Below, one piece after another: positions 16,466 to 25,684 of a stretch of DNA of 64,000 bases. A program made the translations under genes and the position numbers. Every line of letters begins with the position of its first letter. Positions within the stretch are counted from its first letter, which is position 1. The stretch comes from Muriicola soli. Its GTDB lineage: Bacteria; Bacteroidota; Bacteroidia; Flavobacteriales; Flavobacteriaceae. The stretch covers positions 1,426,001-1,490,000 of the forward strand of contig NZ_CP035544.1 of assembly GCF_004139715.1 (NCBI RefSeq), read 5' to 3'. Below the pieces are notes generated by a model, which worked only from the letters and a program-made list of their open reading frames with translations, did no database searches and was not told the origin of the DNA.

Positions 16466-17339
16466 ACTAATAGATCTTATAGGGAATACCCCATTGGTAA
16501 AGGCAAAATCCTTGAACCCTAACCCTGCTGTTCAGTTGTATTTTAAACTGGAAGGACAAAATCCGGGGGGCAGTGTAAAAGACCGGGCTGCCTTGAATAT
16601 GATCACAAGCGGACTTGAGCGGGGAACATTTTCAAAAAGTACACCCCTTATTGAAGCCACAAGTGGTAATACCGGGATAGCGCTGGCCATGATAGCAAGT
16701 TTGTTCGATCTTCAAATTGAACTTGTAATGCCTGAAAATGCGACAAAAGAAAGGGTTCAAACTATGCGTGCCTATGGAGCTAAAGTGACACTAACCTCTG
16801 CGGAAAAAGGAATTGAAGGCGCAAGGGACTATGCAGAATCTAAAGTGTCCGGAGAAGGATTTGTAATGGTAAATCAGTTTGGCAATGATGACAACTGGAA
16901 AGCACATTATAAAAGTACAGGCCCTGAAATTTGGCGTGACACCGGAGGAAAGGTTACTCATTTTGTTTCCTCAATGGGAACCACCGGAACTATAATGGGT
17001 ACGTCGACATTTTTAAAAGAACAAAATAGTAACATTCAAATTATAGGGGTGCAACCTACGGACGAATCGAGTATTCCCGGAATCAGGAAATGGCCAAAGG
17101 AATACCTGCCCAAGATATTCAACCCTGCGAAAATAGACCGGATCCTTGAAGTAAGCGAAGAGGAGGCCATCGCCATGACCAAACGCCTGGCTGTGGAAGA
17201 GGGTATTTTCGCCGGGATGAGCAGCGGTGGGGCAACTTCCGCGGCAGTAAGGCTCGCGAATGAATTAAAGGAGGGTATAATTGTTTCTATCATCTGCGAT
17301 CGTGGAGACCGTTATTTATCATCAGACCTTTTTGAATAA
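16455..17339 (+). CDS. cysM: cysteine synthase B (O-acetylserine sulfhydrylase)
   Basis: The 294-residue PLP enzyme has the internal-aldimine Lys in NPGGSVKDRAAL, the phosphate/substrate loop TSGNTGIALA, and the glycine loop SSMGTTGTIMG. It replaces the acetyl group of O-acetylserine with sulfide to give cysteine. ATG 16455 gives the standard N-terminus (MEFKLIDLIGNTPLV); longer upstream frames read through cysE. It is coupled to cysE and followed by an intrinsic terminator. Confidence 0.95.
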   Translation: MEFKLIDLIGNTPLVKAKSLNPNPAVQLYFKLEGQNPGGSVKDRAALNMITSGLERGTFSKSTPLIEATSGNTGIALAMIASLFDLQIELVMPENATKERVQTMRAYGAKVTLTSAEKGIEGARDYAESKVSGEGFVMVNQFGNDDNWKAHYKSTGPEIWRDTGGKVTHFVSSMGTTGTIMGTSTFLKEQNSNIQIIGVQPTDESSIPGIRKWPKEYLPKIFNPAKIDRILEVSEEEAIAMTKRLAVEEGIFAGMSSGGATSAAVRLANELKEGIIVSIICDRGDRYLSSDLFE

Positions 17340-17347
17340 GGCAAAAA

Positions 17348-17376
17348 AAAAATGCACCTCACAGGTGCACTTTTCT
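17348..17376. terminator. terminator after cysM
   Basis: TGCACCT (17353-17359) and AGGTGCA (17363-17369) flank a CAC loop, with an A-tract before and a T-rich tract after. It can serve cysM and the convergent acidic lipoprotein gene. Confidence 0.8.
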
Positions 17377-17394
17377 TCCAATCAGTAAGTCGGA

Positions 17395-17640
17395 TTAGAT
17401 GGAGTCATCGGTAGCATCTTCTACCTCTTCTACCCCGTCTTCCACAGCGTCCTCTACTTCATCTGCTGCATCCTCAACGGCATCTTCTACTTCTTCTGCT
17501 CCATCTTCCATGCTGTCTCCAACCTCTTCGATTGTATCCTCTACTTTCTCTTCAGTAGATTTTGTCTCCCTGCAACTCAGCGTGAGCAAGCTCAAACTAA
17601 TCATCATGGTGACAGCAAATAATATTCTTTTAATCTTCAT
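17395..17640 (-). CDS. small lipoprotein with a repetitive acidic tail
   Basis: The 81-residue protein has a lipoprotein signal (ISLSLLTLSC, Cys at 23). The rest is almost only Glu, Asp, Ala and Val in irregular repeats (EEVEDAVEDAADEVEDAVED), predicted to be a highly acidic helix. I know no function for it; similar acidic lipoproteins occur beside envelope-stress genes. It is last in a run dps, mscS, secreted protein, this gene, with gaps of 43-49 bp. Confidence 0.7.
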   Translation of the reverse strand: MKIKRILFAVTMMISLSLLTLSCRETKSTEEKVEDTIEEVGDSMEDGAEEVEDAVEDAADEVEDAVEDGVEEVEDATDDSI

Positions 17641-17683
17641 AATACTCTGATTTTAGTTTTTAATCAATGTTAGTGAATGGGTA

Positions 17684-18232
17684 TTACATTATCTGGTATT
17701 CCTCTATCTTAAAGGAAACTCTGTTGCCTTCATTGTCAGTAAAGATAAATACTTCCTTTCCTTCATTCAGGGCAGCTTTGGATAGATCCGTATTGTCTGT
17801 GATCATCAGGTTTTCGCCTTCCCCTACGGCTACATAGAGTTCATTTTCGTTTAGCAGGAGGACAAAATCTGACTTCACATCGGCATTGTAGCTGAAACGG
17901 ATCATCTCATCGTATTCCTCGTCCTGGTCCAGATCAATCTTGACCGTCTTATAAATAGTTTTCTTTGGAATTACCCTATCCTGGTTAACCTGTCCTTTAT
18001 CTTCCCCTTCCAATTGTATTTTCTGTGTCTGGGTAGTAGTAACCTTCACTGAATTCTTGATCAATTCTCCTTTTTCATAAACCTTGTAAGTCTTTTCCAG
18101 GTTCTCCGAGGCTACGGTATCAGTTCTGAAAGTTCTCGCTTTATTGTCTGACATGGCCTCCTGGGCAAATCCGAAGGAGAAGGTCAGTATACTCAGTGAT
18201 ATTAAAGTGATTTTTTTATATATATGTTTCAT
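17684..18232 (-). CDS. secreted hypothetical protein
   Basis: The 182-residue protein has a Sec signal peptide (residues 1-23, ending SFGFAQ) and a mature part of short beta strands (KTIYKTVKIDLDQDEEYDEMIRF). No catalytic motif or named domain was recognised. It lies 45 bp after mscS and 43 bp before the acidic lipoprotein gene, on the same strand. A periplasmic role is inferred from the signal peptide only. Confidence 0.75.
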   Translation of the reverse strand: MKHIYKKITLISLSILTFSFGFAQEAMSDNKARTFRTDTVASENLEKTYKVYEKGELIKNSVKVTTTQTQKIQLEGEDKGQVNQDRVIPKKTIYKTVKIDLDQDEEYDEMIRFSYNADVKSDFVLLLNENELYVAVGEGENLMITDNTDLSKAALNEGKEVFIFTDNEGNRVSFKIEEYQIM

Positions 18233-18277
18233 ATTTTAAATTTTTAAGATTAATAATTAATTCTATTTAACTTGTGA

Positions 18278-19180
18278 TTAGTTTGTGGAAAGTGCTTCAG
18301 CAAATTCTTTGGAATTCACCTTAAGGCCGGTGTTGAATTCCAGAGTCCTGATGGGGAAAGGTATATTGATTCCTTCTTTGTCAAACGCTTTCTTTAAAGC
18401 CTTAATGACGGTGTTCTTAGCCCGTAATTTTTCGATGGCACTTTCGCTTGTGATGTAGAATCGGATGATGAAGTTAATGGAACTTCCTCCAAATTCTTCA
18501 AAGTAGAACTCTACGTCGTCCATGGATTTTACCTGATCGATAGCCTCTTTTACCGTTTTCTTGGTAAGATTCTCTACAAAATCAAGGTCAGATTCATATC
18601 CTACGCCACATCCGAGAACCACACGCATCTTATTGGTGAGTGTAAAGTTTTTTAACGGATTCTCCAGTATGGTTTTATTGGGTATGATGACTTTATTGTT
18701 ATCCGCTTCCTTGATGATAAAGTTATTGAGGTTGATCTTTACCACCTCTCCGGCAAAGCCATTGGTTTCTATCCAGTCGCCGATGCGTATATTCTTTCTA
18801 AAAGATAATACCACCCCGGAAATAGTGTTAGACAATGCTCCCTGCAGAGCGAGACCAACAACCAGACCTGCTACCCCGGCTCCCGTTAATAAAGACATGA
18901 GCGCGTCATTGAGATCCAGGATGCTTAAGGCCAGAAACAAGCCAAAGAGCACTACTACTACGGTTGTTAGGTTGGAAATCAAGTTGGTAATCGACTTTTG
19001 AGGTACTCTTTTTGCTACCAGTTTAGATACTCCTTTACTGGTGTACCTGGCCAGGAAATATGCTGCCAGTAAAACCGCTACTGCCAATACTATATTGGGA
19101 AGGTTTTCTACAAAAGCAGAACCCCAGTCGGAAAGTTTATTTAGTAATATATCGAACGATGATTGTAAATCTTCTTTCAT
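18278..19180 (-). CDS. mscS: small-conductance mechanosensitive channel (MscS family)
   Basis: The 300-residue protein has three N-terminal membrane helices (about 23-45, 62-88, 92-120). The glycine/alanine-rich pore helix is GAGVAGLVVGLALQGALSN, followed by the beta domain motif IRIGDWIETNGFAGEVVKIN and IIPNKTI. It opens under membrane tension to release osmolytes. It lies 49 bp downstream of dps on the same strand, a stress-related arrangement. Confidence 0.94.
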   Translation of the reverse strand: MKEDLQSSFDILLNKLSDWGSAFVENLPNIVLAVAVLLAAYFLARYTSKGVSKLVAKRVPQKSITNLISNLTTVVVVLFGLFLALSILDLNDALMSLLTGAGVAGLVVGLALQGALSNTISGVVLSFRKNIRIGDWIETNGFAGEVVKINLNNFIIKEADNNKVIIPNKTILENPLKNFTLTNKMRVVLGCGVGYESDLDFVENLTKKTVKEAIDQVKSMDDVEFYFEEFGGSSINFIIRFYITSESAIEKLRAKNTVIKALKKAFDKEGINIPFPIRTLEFNTGLKVNSKEFAEALSTN

Positions 19181-19229
19181 TATAATGTGTTTTTAAAGGT
19201 TAATATTCTCTTTCAGCTTTTACATGGGC

Positions 19230-19730
19230 TTAGATCATAGATGCCGTATTTAATTGGCCTTTTTTATCCTTATTCCATGCATTTAGCATCCAACTGGTCT
19301 TTTCCAGTTCCCGGACATAGGCGCCGATTAGATCTATCGTTCCTTCGTCATTTATGGAATTCGCTTTTTCAATCACTTTGCCCATTTGTTTCAGGAGGAT
19401 ACTGTGGGCTTTTAAAGTCTCGGCAATCATTTCCCGATCTTCCAATTTCCCTGTACTTTCCTCAATAGTGGCCGTTTTTAGATAGGCGCTAAGGTTGCTC
19501 ATAGGATGGTATCGTAAGGTCAGGATCCTTTCGGCGATCTCATCGATCTTCACCCTGGCATCCGTATACATCGTTTCAAACTGCTCGTGCAGGTCGAAAA
19601 AATTCTGTCCTAATATGTTCCAATGAAAGTTTCTGAGTTTCTGGTAGTACAAGTGATATTCTGCCAATAATGTATTGAGTTCAATTACTACAGGCAATAG
19701 TTTTTCTTCTTTGATATTTAAATAATTCAT
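19230..19730 (-). CDS. dps: Dps family ferritin-like DNA-protection protein
   Basis: The 166-residue four-helix protein has the Dps ferroxidase signature NFHWNILG followed by FFDLHEQFE and VKIDEIAERI, whose His, Asp and Glu residues form the intersubunit iron site. Dps dodecamers oxidise iron with hydrogen peroxide and protect DNA in starvation. It heads the dps-mscS-secreted protein-lipoprotein run. A candidate promoter and a 12-bp palindrome lie 60-92 bp upstream. Confidence 0.95.
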   Translation of the reverse strand: MNYLNIKEEKLLPVVIELNTLLAEYHLYYQKLRNFHWNILGQNFFDLHEQFETMYTDARVKIDEIAERILTLRYHPMSNLSAYLKTATIEESTGKLEDREMIAETLKAHSILLKQMGKVIEKANSINDEGTIDLIGAYVRELEKTSWMLNAWNKDKKGQLNTASMI

Positions 19731-19789
19731 AGCGTTATAGTTTTCGTTAAAAAAATGTTTTGTGTTGGAAGCGAAGTCTTAAAAAGTGC

Positions 19790-19822
19790 CAAAGGTATTT
19801 TGGCGGTGCTGGGCGAACGCCC
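19790..19822 (-). promoter_or_regulatory. candidate dps promoter with overlapping palindrome
   Basis: On the minus strand TACCTTTG (19797-19790) matches the flavobacterial -7 box TAnnTTTG. Upstream, the perfect palindrome GGGCGAACGCCC (19811-19822) covers the -33 position, where only a degenerate TTC is seen. A palindrome over the -33 region suggests control by a dimeric regulator, for example a peroxide or iron sensor; which one is unknown. Confidence 0.45.
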
Positions 19823-19890
19823 TTAAAAAGAATAGTTTTTAACGTTCCAACACCTTTAATATAAGGGATATACGAGATTTGTCAAGTGAT

Positions 19891-19940
19891 TTAACACCCT
19901 TTAACGAAAATTAAAAGTATTTAACAAAAAGAGGTGTTAA
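19891..19940. repeat. dyad TTAACACC-N34-GGTGTTAA
   Basis: Perfect 8-bp arms lie at 19891-19898 and 19933-19940 in the 267-bp gap between dps and the alpha/beta hydrolase genes. There is no T-tract and no assigned function; the rest of the gap shows nothing recognisable. Confidence 0.3.
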
Positions 19941-19997
19941 TACGTCCCTTGTATCACAAATAAATTGGGAAAATCTGAAGTGCGCCCGTAAAGTAAA

Positions 19998-20807
19998 TCA
20001 GTTTGCCTTGGAAAGTAGTAAATCATCCATAACATGCTGGTACTCATCAAAAGTACTTAAATTGTTATGCCTGCCTCCTTCGAATTTAATAAAGGTGCGC
20101 TGCTTTCCCTCAAGACTGCGATAGAGTTTAAGTGCTGATGAAATGGGTACTACCCTGTCTTCGTCTCCCTGAAGAATAATTATAGGGCAATTTGCCTCTT
20201 GGAGATATTGATGTGTTTTAAAGGGGTATTTCATAAGCCTGTCTACAGGTAAAATCGGAAATCTTTCTTTGGCCACATCCACCAGGCTGTAAAAAGGTGT
20301 TTCAAGTATTAAGGTGGAAACCGAATTCCTTGATGACAAGTAAGAAGCCATTGCAGTACCCAAAGACCTGCCATAGAGGGTGATCTCATCATGACTGTAC
20401 ATAGCCGAGACGTAGTCGTAAAATGCCTGGGCGTCTTCCAGCAAAGCCGCCTCACTGAGCTTTCCGCTACTCTTACCATAAGTTCTGTAATCCATAATCA
20501 CAAGATCGTAATTACGCCGTACCAGGCCTAGGACCTCATTCCCCCAGCGTTCCAGATTCCCTGCATTCCCGTGGAAATAGAGAATAACGCCCCTCGGATC
20601 TTCTCGTTTAAAATGAAGCGCATTTAGCTTAGCCCCGTCGGGTCTGGTGATAAAAAATTCCTCAAAGGGTTCATCAAAGGAATACTGGTATTGATCTTCT
20701 AATTTTGTGGGAAGAAAAATAAGTTTCTCCTGCAGGTAGTATAGCATACTAATGATGATTAAAATTCCGGCAATAATGCCCAGGATCGCCTTTTTTACAT
20801 TACGCAT
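19998..20807 (-). CDS. alpha/beta hydrolase (second of a tandem pair)
   Basis: From ATG 20807 the product has one N-terminal membrane anchor (KAILGIIAGILIIISMLYY), then an alpha/beta-hydrolase domain. The oxyanion region is YFHGNAGN, the nucleophile Ser is in LYGRSLGTA, the acid Asp in LQGDEDRVVP and the His in GGRHNN. It resembles the BEM46/ABHD13-type hydrolase family of unknown substrate. The start overlaps the upstream paralogue by 8 bp; an in-frame start at 20837 would overlap more. The pair arose by tandem duplication. Confidence 0.88.
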   Translation of the reverse strand: MRNVKKAILGIIAGILIIISMLYYLQEKLIFLPTKLEDQYQYSFDEPFEEFFITRPDGAKLNALHFKREDPRGVILYFHGNAGNLERWGNEVLGLVRRNYDLVIMDYRTYGKSSGKLSEAALLEDAQAFYDYVSAMYSHDEITLYGRSLGTAMASYLSSRNSVSTLILETPFYSLVDVAKERFPILPVDRLMKYPFKTHQYLQEANCPIIILQGDEDRVVPISSALKLYRSLEGKQRTFIKFEGGRHNNLSTFDEYQHVMDDLLLSKAN

Positions 20808-21669
20808 AAGGCTTAGAGGTACTATGTTCTGTCTCATTTCCCAGAGTATCTGACTTTCTTTTCTCTGGTTTTGAAGTGATAATATCGTGCAGCATTTTGT
20901 GGTACGACTCGAAACTGTTTAAATTTTTATGGCCGCCGCCAATCACCGTATACAGGGTGGTTTGTTCCGGTTTTATTTTAGATAGTTTTATACTCGATTT
21001 ATAGGGAATGAGATGATCATCTGTGCCGTGAATGATGTGCACAGGACACTGTACATATTTCAGCCATTTATAGGTGGGCATGGGAAATTTGAGTAAAAGT
21101 GACAATGGCATAAAGGGTATGTACTTTTTAGCCACATGTCGCAAACTGTAATATGGCGCATCGAGGATGAGCATTCTCGGATTGTTCATTGAAGCCAATT
21201 TTGCTGCAAACCCCGAACCCAGTGACCTTCCATAGAGGATGATATACTTCTCCTCCACTTTCTCCATTATCTTATTGTAAACCACCTGCATATCCCTTTT
21301 AATGGCTTTTTGGGTCCTCCTTCCAGTACTCTTTCCAAACCCCCGGTAGTCTACCATAAGGACATCGTAACCTAAACGAGTAAAATCTACGGCAAATTTT
21401 CCCCAGCCCTTTATACTTTTTGAATTCCCCTTCAAATAAAAAACAATCCCTTTGGGATTTTTCGCTTTAAATCGAAGGCCATTGATTATGGCGCCGTCTC
21501 TGGTTTCCACGTTGTATTCCTCCGTGATCTGATTTTCGTAATAAAACTGAAAATCCTCCGGGAGTTTTTCCGGTTTAAACATCAGATAATCCTGTAAGAA
21601 ATACAATAACACACTAACAAGAAGGTAGGCTATAAAAAGAAATATCAGTATGTAAGCCCAATTTGGCAT
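20800..21669 (-). CDS. alpha/beta hydrolase (first of a tandem pair)
   Basis: The 289-residue protein has an N-terminal membrane helix (about 4-24), nucleophile elbow LYGRSLGSGFA, acid Asp in IHGTDDHLIPY and catalytic His in GGGHKNLNSF. The usual HGN oxyanion segment reads LKGNSKS here, a visible difference from its downstream paralogue. It is membrane-anchored and of unknown substrate. It is translationally coupled to the second hydrolase by an 8-bp overlap. Confidence 0.87.
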   Translation of the reverse strand: MPNWAYILIFLFIAYLLVSVLLYFLQDYLMFKPEKLPEDFQFYYENQITEEYNVETRDGAIINGLRFKAKNPKGIVFYLKGNSKSIKGWGKFAVDFTRLGYDVLMVDYRGFGKSTGRRTQKAIKRDMQVVYNKIMEKVEEKYIILYGRSLGSGFAAKLASMNNPRMLILDAPYYSLRHVAKKYIPFMPLSLLLKFPMPTYKWLKYVQCPVHIIHGTDDHLIPYKSSIKLSKIKPEQTTLYTVIGGGHKNLNSFESYHKMLHDIITSKPEKRKSDTLGNETEHSTSKPYA

Positions 21670-21741
21670 GTATAGATTTTGGTTTTAATTTACAAAATAA
21701 ATCAGAAGAGGATCTTAAATAAAAACCTGGGCAGTTTTAAA

Positions 21742-22830
21742 TCAAATCCAGCGTTTTTTCTTGAAGTAGATCAACATCAGCAGAAGTAATACAATCATTA
21801 TACCCCAAACCATATAATATCCATTTTCCCAGTGCAATTCCGGCATATGATCAAAGTTCATCCCATAGATACCCACTATAAAAGTTAGAGGGATAAAAAT
21901 TGACGCCATTACGGTGAGTACTTTCATCACCTCATTCATCTTATTGCTCACATTGCTCATATATATCTCCATAAGGCTCATCGCCATTTCTCTGTAGATC
22001 TGAAGGCTTTCATTGATTTCCAGGCAATGGTCCAGGGCATCTCTTAGAAAAAGTTTTGTATCCTTCGTAATCAAGGGATTCTCCGAGTCTATTAAGCGGC
22101 TGACTAATTCCTTCACAGGAGCAACAAACCTTCTGATCCTTAGTACTTCTTTTTTAAGCTCCTGTATCTTCTGCGCTGTTTTTGGTTTCGGATTTCGATA
22201 GACTTCTTCTTCAAGGATCTCTATCTGTTCACTGATGTGTTCGAGAACCACAAAATAATTATCGATAATGGCATCGAGTAAGGCAAAATAAAGATAATCT
22301 GCTCCCCTGCTCCTTATACGTCCCTGTTTACCGAGTATTCTTTGTCTTACCGAATTAAATACATCGTCTTTTAATTCCTGAAATACAAGAACAAGGTTTT
22401 CAAATAACACCAGGGCCACATGTTCAATAATGATATTCTGATCATCATCGAGATAGATCATTTTAAAGACGCCAAAAATATAATTGTCGTACTCATCAAC
22501 CTTTGGACGCTGCTCGGTATGCACTGCATCTTCGAGTACCAGTGAATTTAATTCGAATAATTTTCCAAGACTTGTAATAAATCCTTCATCGCTGAGCCCT
22601 ACCAGATTGATCCATTTAACCTCCCCTTCCTTATACTCGTTAAGGGTTTCAATTTTTACCGGACTGTATTCTTCAGCATACTCGTCTTTATAAGCGATCA
22701 CATCCAGGGAACTAATGGCATTTTCACGATTTCCCATATAAGTGATCGTTCCCGGGGCCTTCCCTACTTTCTTGTGGATTTTGAATTTCTTTTTGAGAGG
22801 TTTACTACCGGGTAGATGAATTTTAGCCAT
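21742..22830 (-). CDS. corA: CorA-family magnesium/cobalt transporter
   Basis: About 362 residues from ATG 22830. A large N-terminal cytoplasmic domain (HTEQRPKVDEYDNYIFGVFK in outline) leads to a long stalk helix and two C-terminal membrane helices. Between them is the CorA signature YGMNFDHMPEL. CorA pentamers admit Mg2+ (and Co2+) down the membrane potential. The longer frame start at 22863 adds a hydrophobic extension not typical of the family. It lies 40 bp downstream of truA. Confidence 0.94.
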   Translation of the reverse strand: MAKIHLPGSKPLKKKFKIHKKVGKAPGTITYMGNRENAISSLDVIAYKDEYAEEYSPVKIETLNEYKEGEVKWINLVGLSDEGFITSLGKLFELNSLVLEDAVHTEQRPKVDEYDNYIFGVFKMIYLDDDQNIIIEHVALVLFENLVLVFQELKDDVFNSVRQRILGKQGRIRSRGADYLYFALLDAIIDNYFVVLEHISEQIEILEEEVYRNPKPKTAQKIQELKKEVLRIRRFVAPVKELVSRLIDSENPLITKDTKLFLRDALDHCLEINESLQIYREMAMSLMEIYMSNVSNKMNEVMKVLTVMASIFIPLTFIVGIYGMNFDHMPELHWENGYYMVWGIMIVLLLLMLIYFKKKRWI

Positions 22831-22870
22831 GTACAACAAGTTTAATTTAAAGATATAAAACAATTTGGCA

Positions 22871-23653
22871 CTACATGAGTTCCACGGCGTTCAGATATAG
22901 TCCGGAGGCAGGAGCTATGTAAGGAATATCGACTTTGTTACCCGGCTGAAGGGCTTTTTGAAGGAACTCAGGCTCTATTTCCCTTTTACCAAGCAATACC
23001 AGGACTCCCATAATCATCCGGATTTGATATCGCATAAAACCATCTCCCTTCACTCTTAGCATATAGCTTTTTTCCGGAAAGAAGTTAGCCTGTATGGCAA
23101 TATTTTCTTCTATAGAGCAATGAGTTATCCGTCTCACGGTAGTAGAACCGGGCCGCAGGCGTGCTGTGAAGTTTCGAAAATCGTGTTCCCCCTCGAAGAC
23201 AGATGCCCATTCCTGCATCAGGGGTAAATCGAGCTCATCGGGAAAATTCGCGAGAAAGGGAGCGGAATACGGATGGTTTTTAGAACCAAATGAAAACAGG
23301 TAGTGATATTCCTTATTGGAGGCATCCTTAATAATATTCAAGCCTTCTCTGGCTTTTTCCATCCCCAGAACACGAATATCAGCCGGTAAATTTCGATTGA
23401 GTTCTCTGGTAAATTCATCCATCTCCTTTACAGGGCCGTTTTGGGAGATCAATTGAAAAGCTGATTTCAGCGCTGAAACCTTGGCATCAGTTCTGCTTGC
23501 CCCTAAGACCTTGTAATGCCCCTCAGGGCTGATAAACTTTAAGGTCTTCCTGATCATACCCTCCACCGTTTTCTGACCGGGTTGTCTTTGCCAGCCGCTG
23601 TATCTGAAACCCAGATATTGGACCCAGACAATATATATGTACTTCCCCTTCAT
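22871..23653 (-). CDS. truA: tRNA pseudouridine synthase A (divergent catalytic motif)
   Basis: The 260-residue protein has the TruA N-terminal YLGFRYSGWQRQP and C-terminal FMRYQIRMIMGVLVLLGK segments. The catalytic Asp is in GASRTDAKVSAL, where most TruA proteins read GRTDAGVHA. It isomerises uridines in the tRNA anticodon arm. Some Bacteroidota carry a TruA paralogue with this variant loop, so positions modified could differ from canonical TruA. It is transcribed with corA. Confidence 0.85.
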   Translation of the reverse strand: MKGKYIYIVWVQYLGFRYSGWQRQPGQKTVEGMIRKTLKFISPEGHYKVLGASRTDAKVSALKSAFQLISQNGPVKEMDEFTRELNRNLPADIRVLGMEKAREGLNIIKDASNKEYHYLFSFGSKNHPYSAPFLANFPDELDLPLMQEWASVFEGEHDFRNFTARLRPGSTTVRRITHCSIEENIAIQANFFPEKSYMLRVKGDGFMRYQIRMIMGVLVLLGKREIEPEFLQKALQPGNKVDIPYIAPASGLYLNAVELM

Positions 23654-23782
23654 CCTATACTTATAAGATTTAAAGATATCACAAATATGCCGTAGAATAT
23701 TTAAGCCTTTCCATTCACCCTGTTATCAGAGGCTATATAAAAAATTTGTACTTTGTAGGAACAACTACGAAAACAAGCTAAG

Positions 23783-24223
23783 ATGAACAAACATTCAACA
23801 ACAAAACCGCCGGTCTGGTATTGGGTGGTTAGCGTACTTGCCCTTTTGTGGAATCTTATGGGGGTAATGAATTATCTGGGCACTGCCTTTATGAAAGAAG
23901 CCATTAAAGCAGAAATGACTGCTGCGCAGGTAGAGCTCATGGAAAATACTCCAGCCTGGGTTACAGCGGCCTTTGCAATCGCTGTATGGTTCGGGGCTGC
24001 CGGGTGTATCGGTCTGCTGCTACGTAAAAAGTGGGCCAAATCGGTTTTGGGATTTTCTCTGATCGGTGTCCTGGTTCAAACCGGATATGGTTTCTTTATG
24101 ACCAATGCCACGGAGGTATACGGCAAAACAGAAGCCGTCATTATTCCACTTATGGTGATTACTATTGCCATCTTACTGGTCTTTTTTGCCCGATTAAGTG
24201 AACGAAAAACATGGATCGCATAA
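23783..24223 (+). CDS. four-helix integral membrane protein, function unknown
   Basis: The 146-residue protein has four hydrophobic helices (about 12-35, 58-80, 90-108, 118-138) and short loops. A conserved-looking MGVMNYLG follows helix 1. I do not recognise a named family with certainty; the size resembles DoxX-like small membrane proteins. It diverges from truA. TACTTTG at about 23750, close to the flavobacterial -7 box, is a weak promoter candidate. Confidence 0.7.
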   Translation: MNKHSTTKPPVWYWVVSVLALLWNLMGVMNYLGTAFMKEAIKAEMTAAQVELMENTPAWVTAAFAIAVWFGAAGCIGLLLRKKWAKSVLGFSLIGVLVQTGYGFFMTNATEVYGKTEAVIIPLMVITIAILLVFFARLSERKTWIA

Positions 24224-24315
24224 AATGATCGATGTACAAATCAATTTTTTAAATCACGGATCTCACTACGTTTGCAAGGCAACTGTTTTGATCAGTCATT
24301 ATATAAAAATAAATA

Positions 24316-25532
24316 ATGACTGAACTTCAAAAGAAACCGCGGATAGATATCATCGATGCACTCCGCGGGATTTCACTTGCCGGTATTGTTATCGTCCATA
24401 TGGTCGAAAATTATCTCGCTTCACTTCCCCCCGAAGGAGCGATGGAAGCAGCACATCAGGGAACCTTTGACTACGTTATAGACGGGATTATCCTTTTACT
24501 GCTGAGAGGTAAGTTTTTTGCCTTATTCTCCTTTCTATTTGGGCTGAGTTTCTTTATCCAAATGAAAAATGCCGATCTAAAAGGCAGGGATTACCAACTT
24601 CGCTTTCTATGGCGTCTTGCGCTTCTCCTTCTTTTGGGATATTTTCACAGCCTTTTTTATCGCGGTGACATCCTTACTATCTACGCCCTTCTCGGGGTAT
24701 TTCTCGTACCCTTTTACCGACTTAAAAAACAATGGATTTTAGGTTTTTCCGTATTGATTTTTTGGGTTTAGGTCGATTTTTGGTGTTCTTTTTTACGCAT
24801 GGTGAAAATATCTTCCACGCTCATAGTCTTACAGAAGACAGCCCTGAAATAATTGAGTATTTTAATATTGTATCACAGGGATCCCTATGGGAAGTTTTTA
24901 AAGCCAATGCCTGGGAAGGCCATGTAATGAAATTGGATTTTCAGTTAGGAATTTTTTCCAGAGGCTACCTCACATTCGGTTTCTTTCTCCTGGGACTCTA
25001 CACAGGCAGGATAGAATTCTTTAAAAACTACATGGAAAAGAAGCAACTAGTGAAGGATTTACTCTGGGCATCAGTAATACTGTTGTGCATATCCGTTTTG
25101 ATCACCGTTGGAGCTTTTGTTCAGATCGGTCCTGAGCCGCGATTTGACAGTTGGTACGCCATGATTGGTTTAACCGGTTTTGACCTTGTAAATATTTCTA
25201 TCACCTTTATCCTTCTTTGTCTTTTTGTAATGGTCTACAGGAAAGAGAAATGGAAAAAAGGTCTTAATCATTTTATTCCCTACGGCAGGACCGCACTCAC
25301 CAACTACGTTTTGCAGAGTGTTGTTGGTACTTTGGTTTTCTATGGCTGGGGTCTGGGCTATATTGGAAAGCTTAGCAACACTACTTCTTTTGGTCTTGCG
25401 TTACTGCTTATTTTGATCCAGATTCTGATTAGTAAATGGTGGATGAAACACTTTTATTACGGTCCATTTGAATGGCTTTGGAGAAGCCTCACCTTTTTCA
25501 AGGTCTACCCTTTCAGAAGGGTAAAAGTGTAA
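24316..25532 (+). pseudogene. DUF418 membrane protein, frame interrupted at 24758-24763
   Basis: The N-terminal frame has the DUF418 opening RIDIIDALRGISLAGIVIVHM and the FALFSFLFGLSFFIQM, GDILTIYALLG motifs. The second frame carries the C-terminal DUF418 domain (GRTALTNYVLQSVVG, then FYGPFEWLWRSLT). The first frame stops at 24771. Adding one T to the T6 run at 24758-24763 joins both into 405 residues, normal for the family. DUF418 proteins are polytopic, sometimes annotated as acyltransferase-like; their role is unknown. No other lesion is seen, so an assembly error is likely. Confidence 0.88.
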
Positions 25533-25684
25533 AGAAATTTGTCCTGGCTGAACATTCAGAGTCTGCTTTCACCACAGCTTTTGAAGCATACTCAACATTC
25601 CGTGCAGTTCAACGATTTTTTTCAAATAAAGCATTCCAACTGCCCGTTCTGAAGTTGAATTTTCTAAAAGCTGTGGAACCGCCC

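Noticed and set aside
17399-17650. Plus-strand Ser/Thr-rich ORF opposite the acidic lipoprotein gene
   Set aside because: It is the antisense reading of the Glu/Asp repeat; the minus-strand gene has a proper lipoprotein signal.
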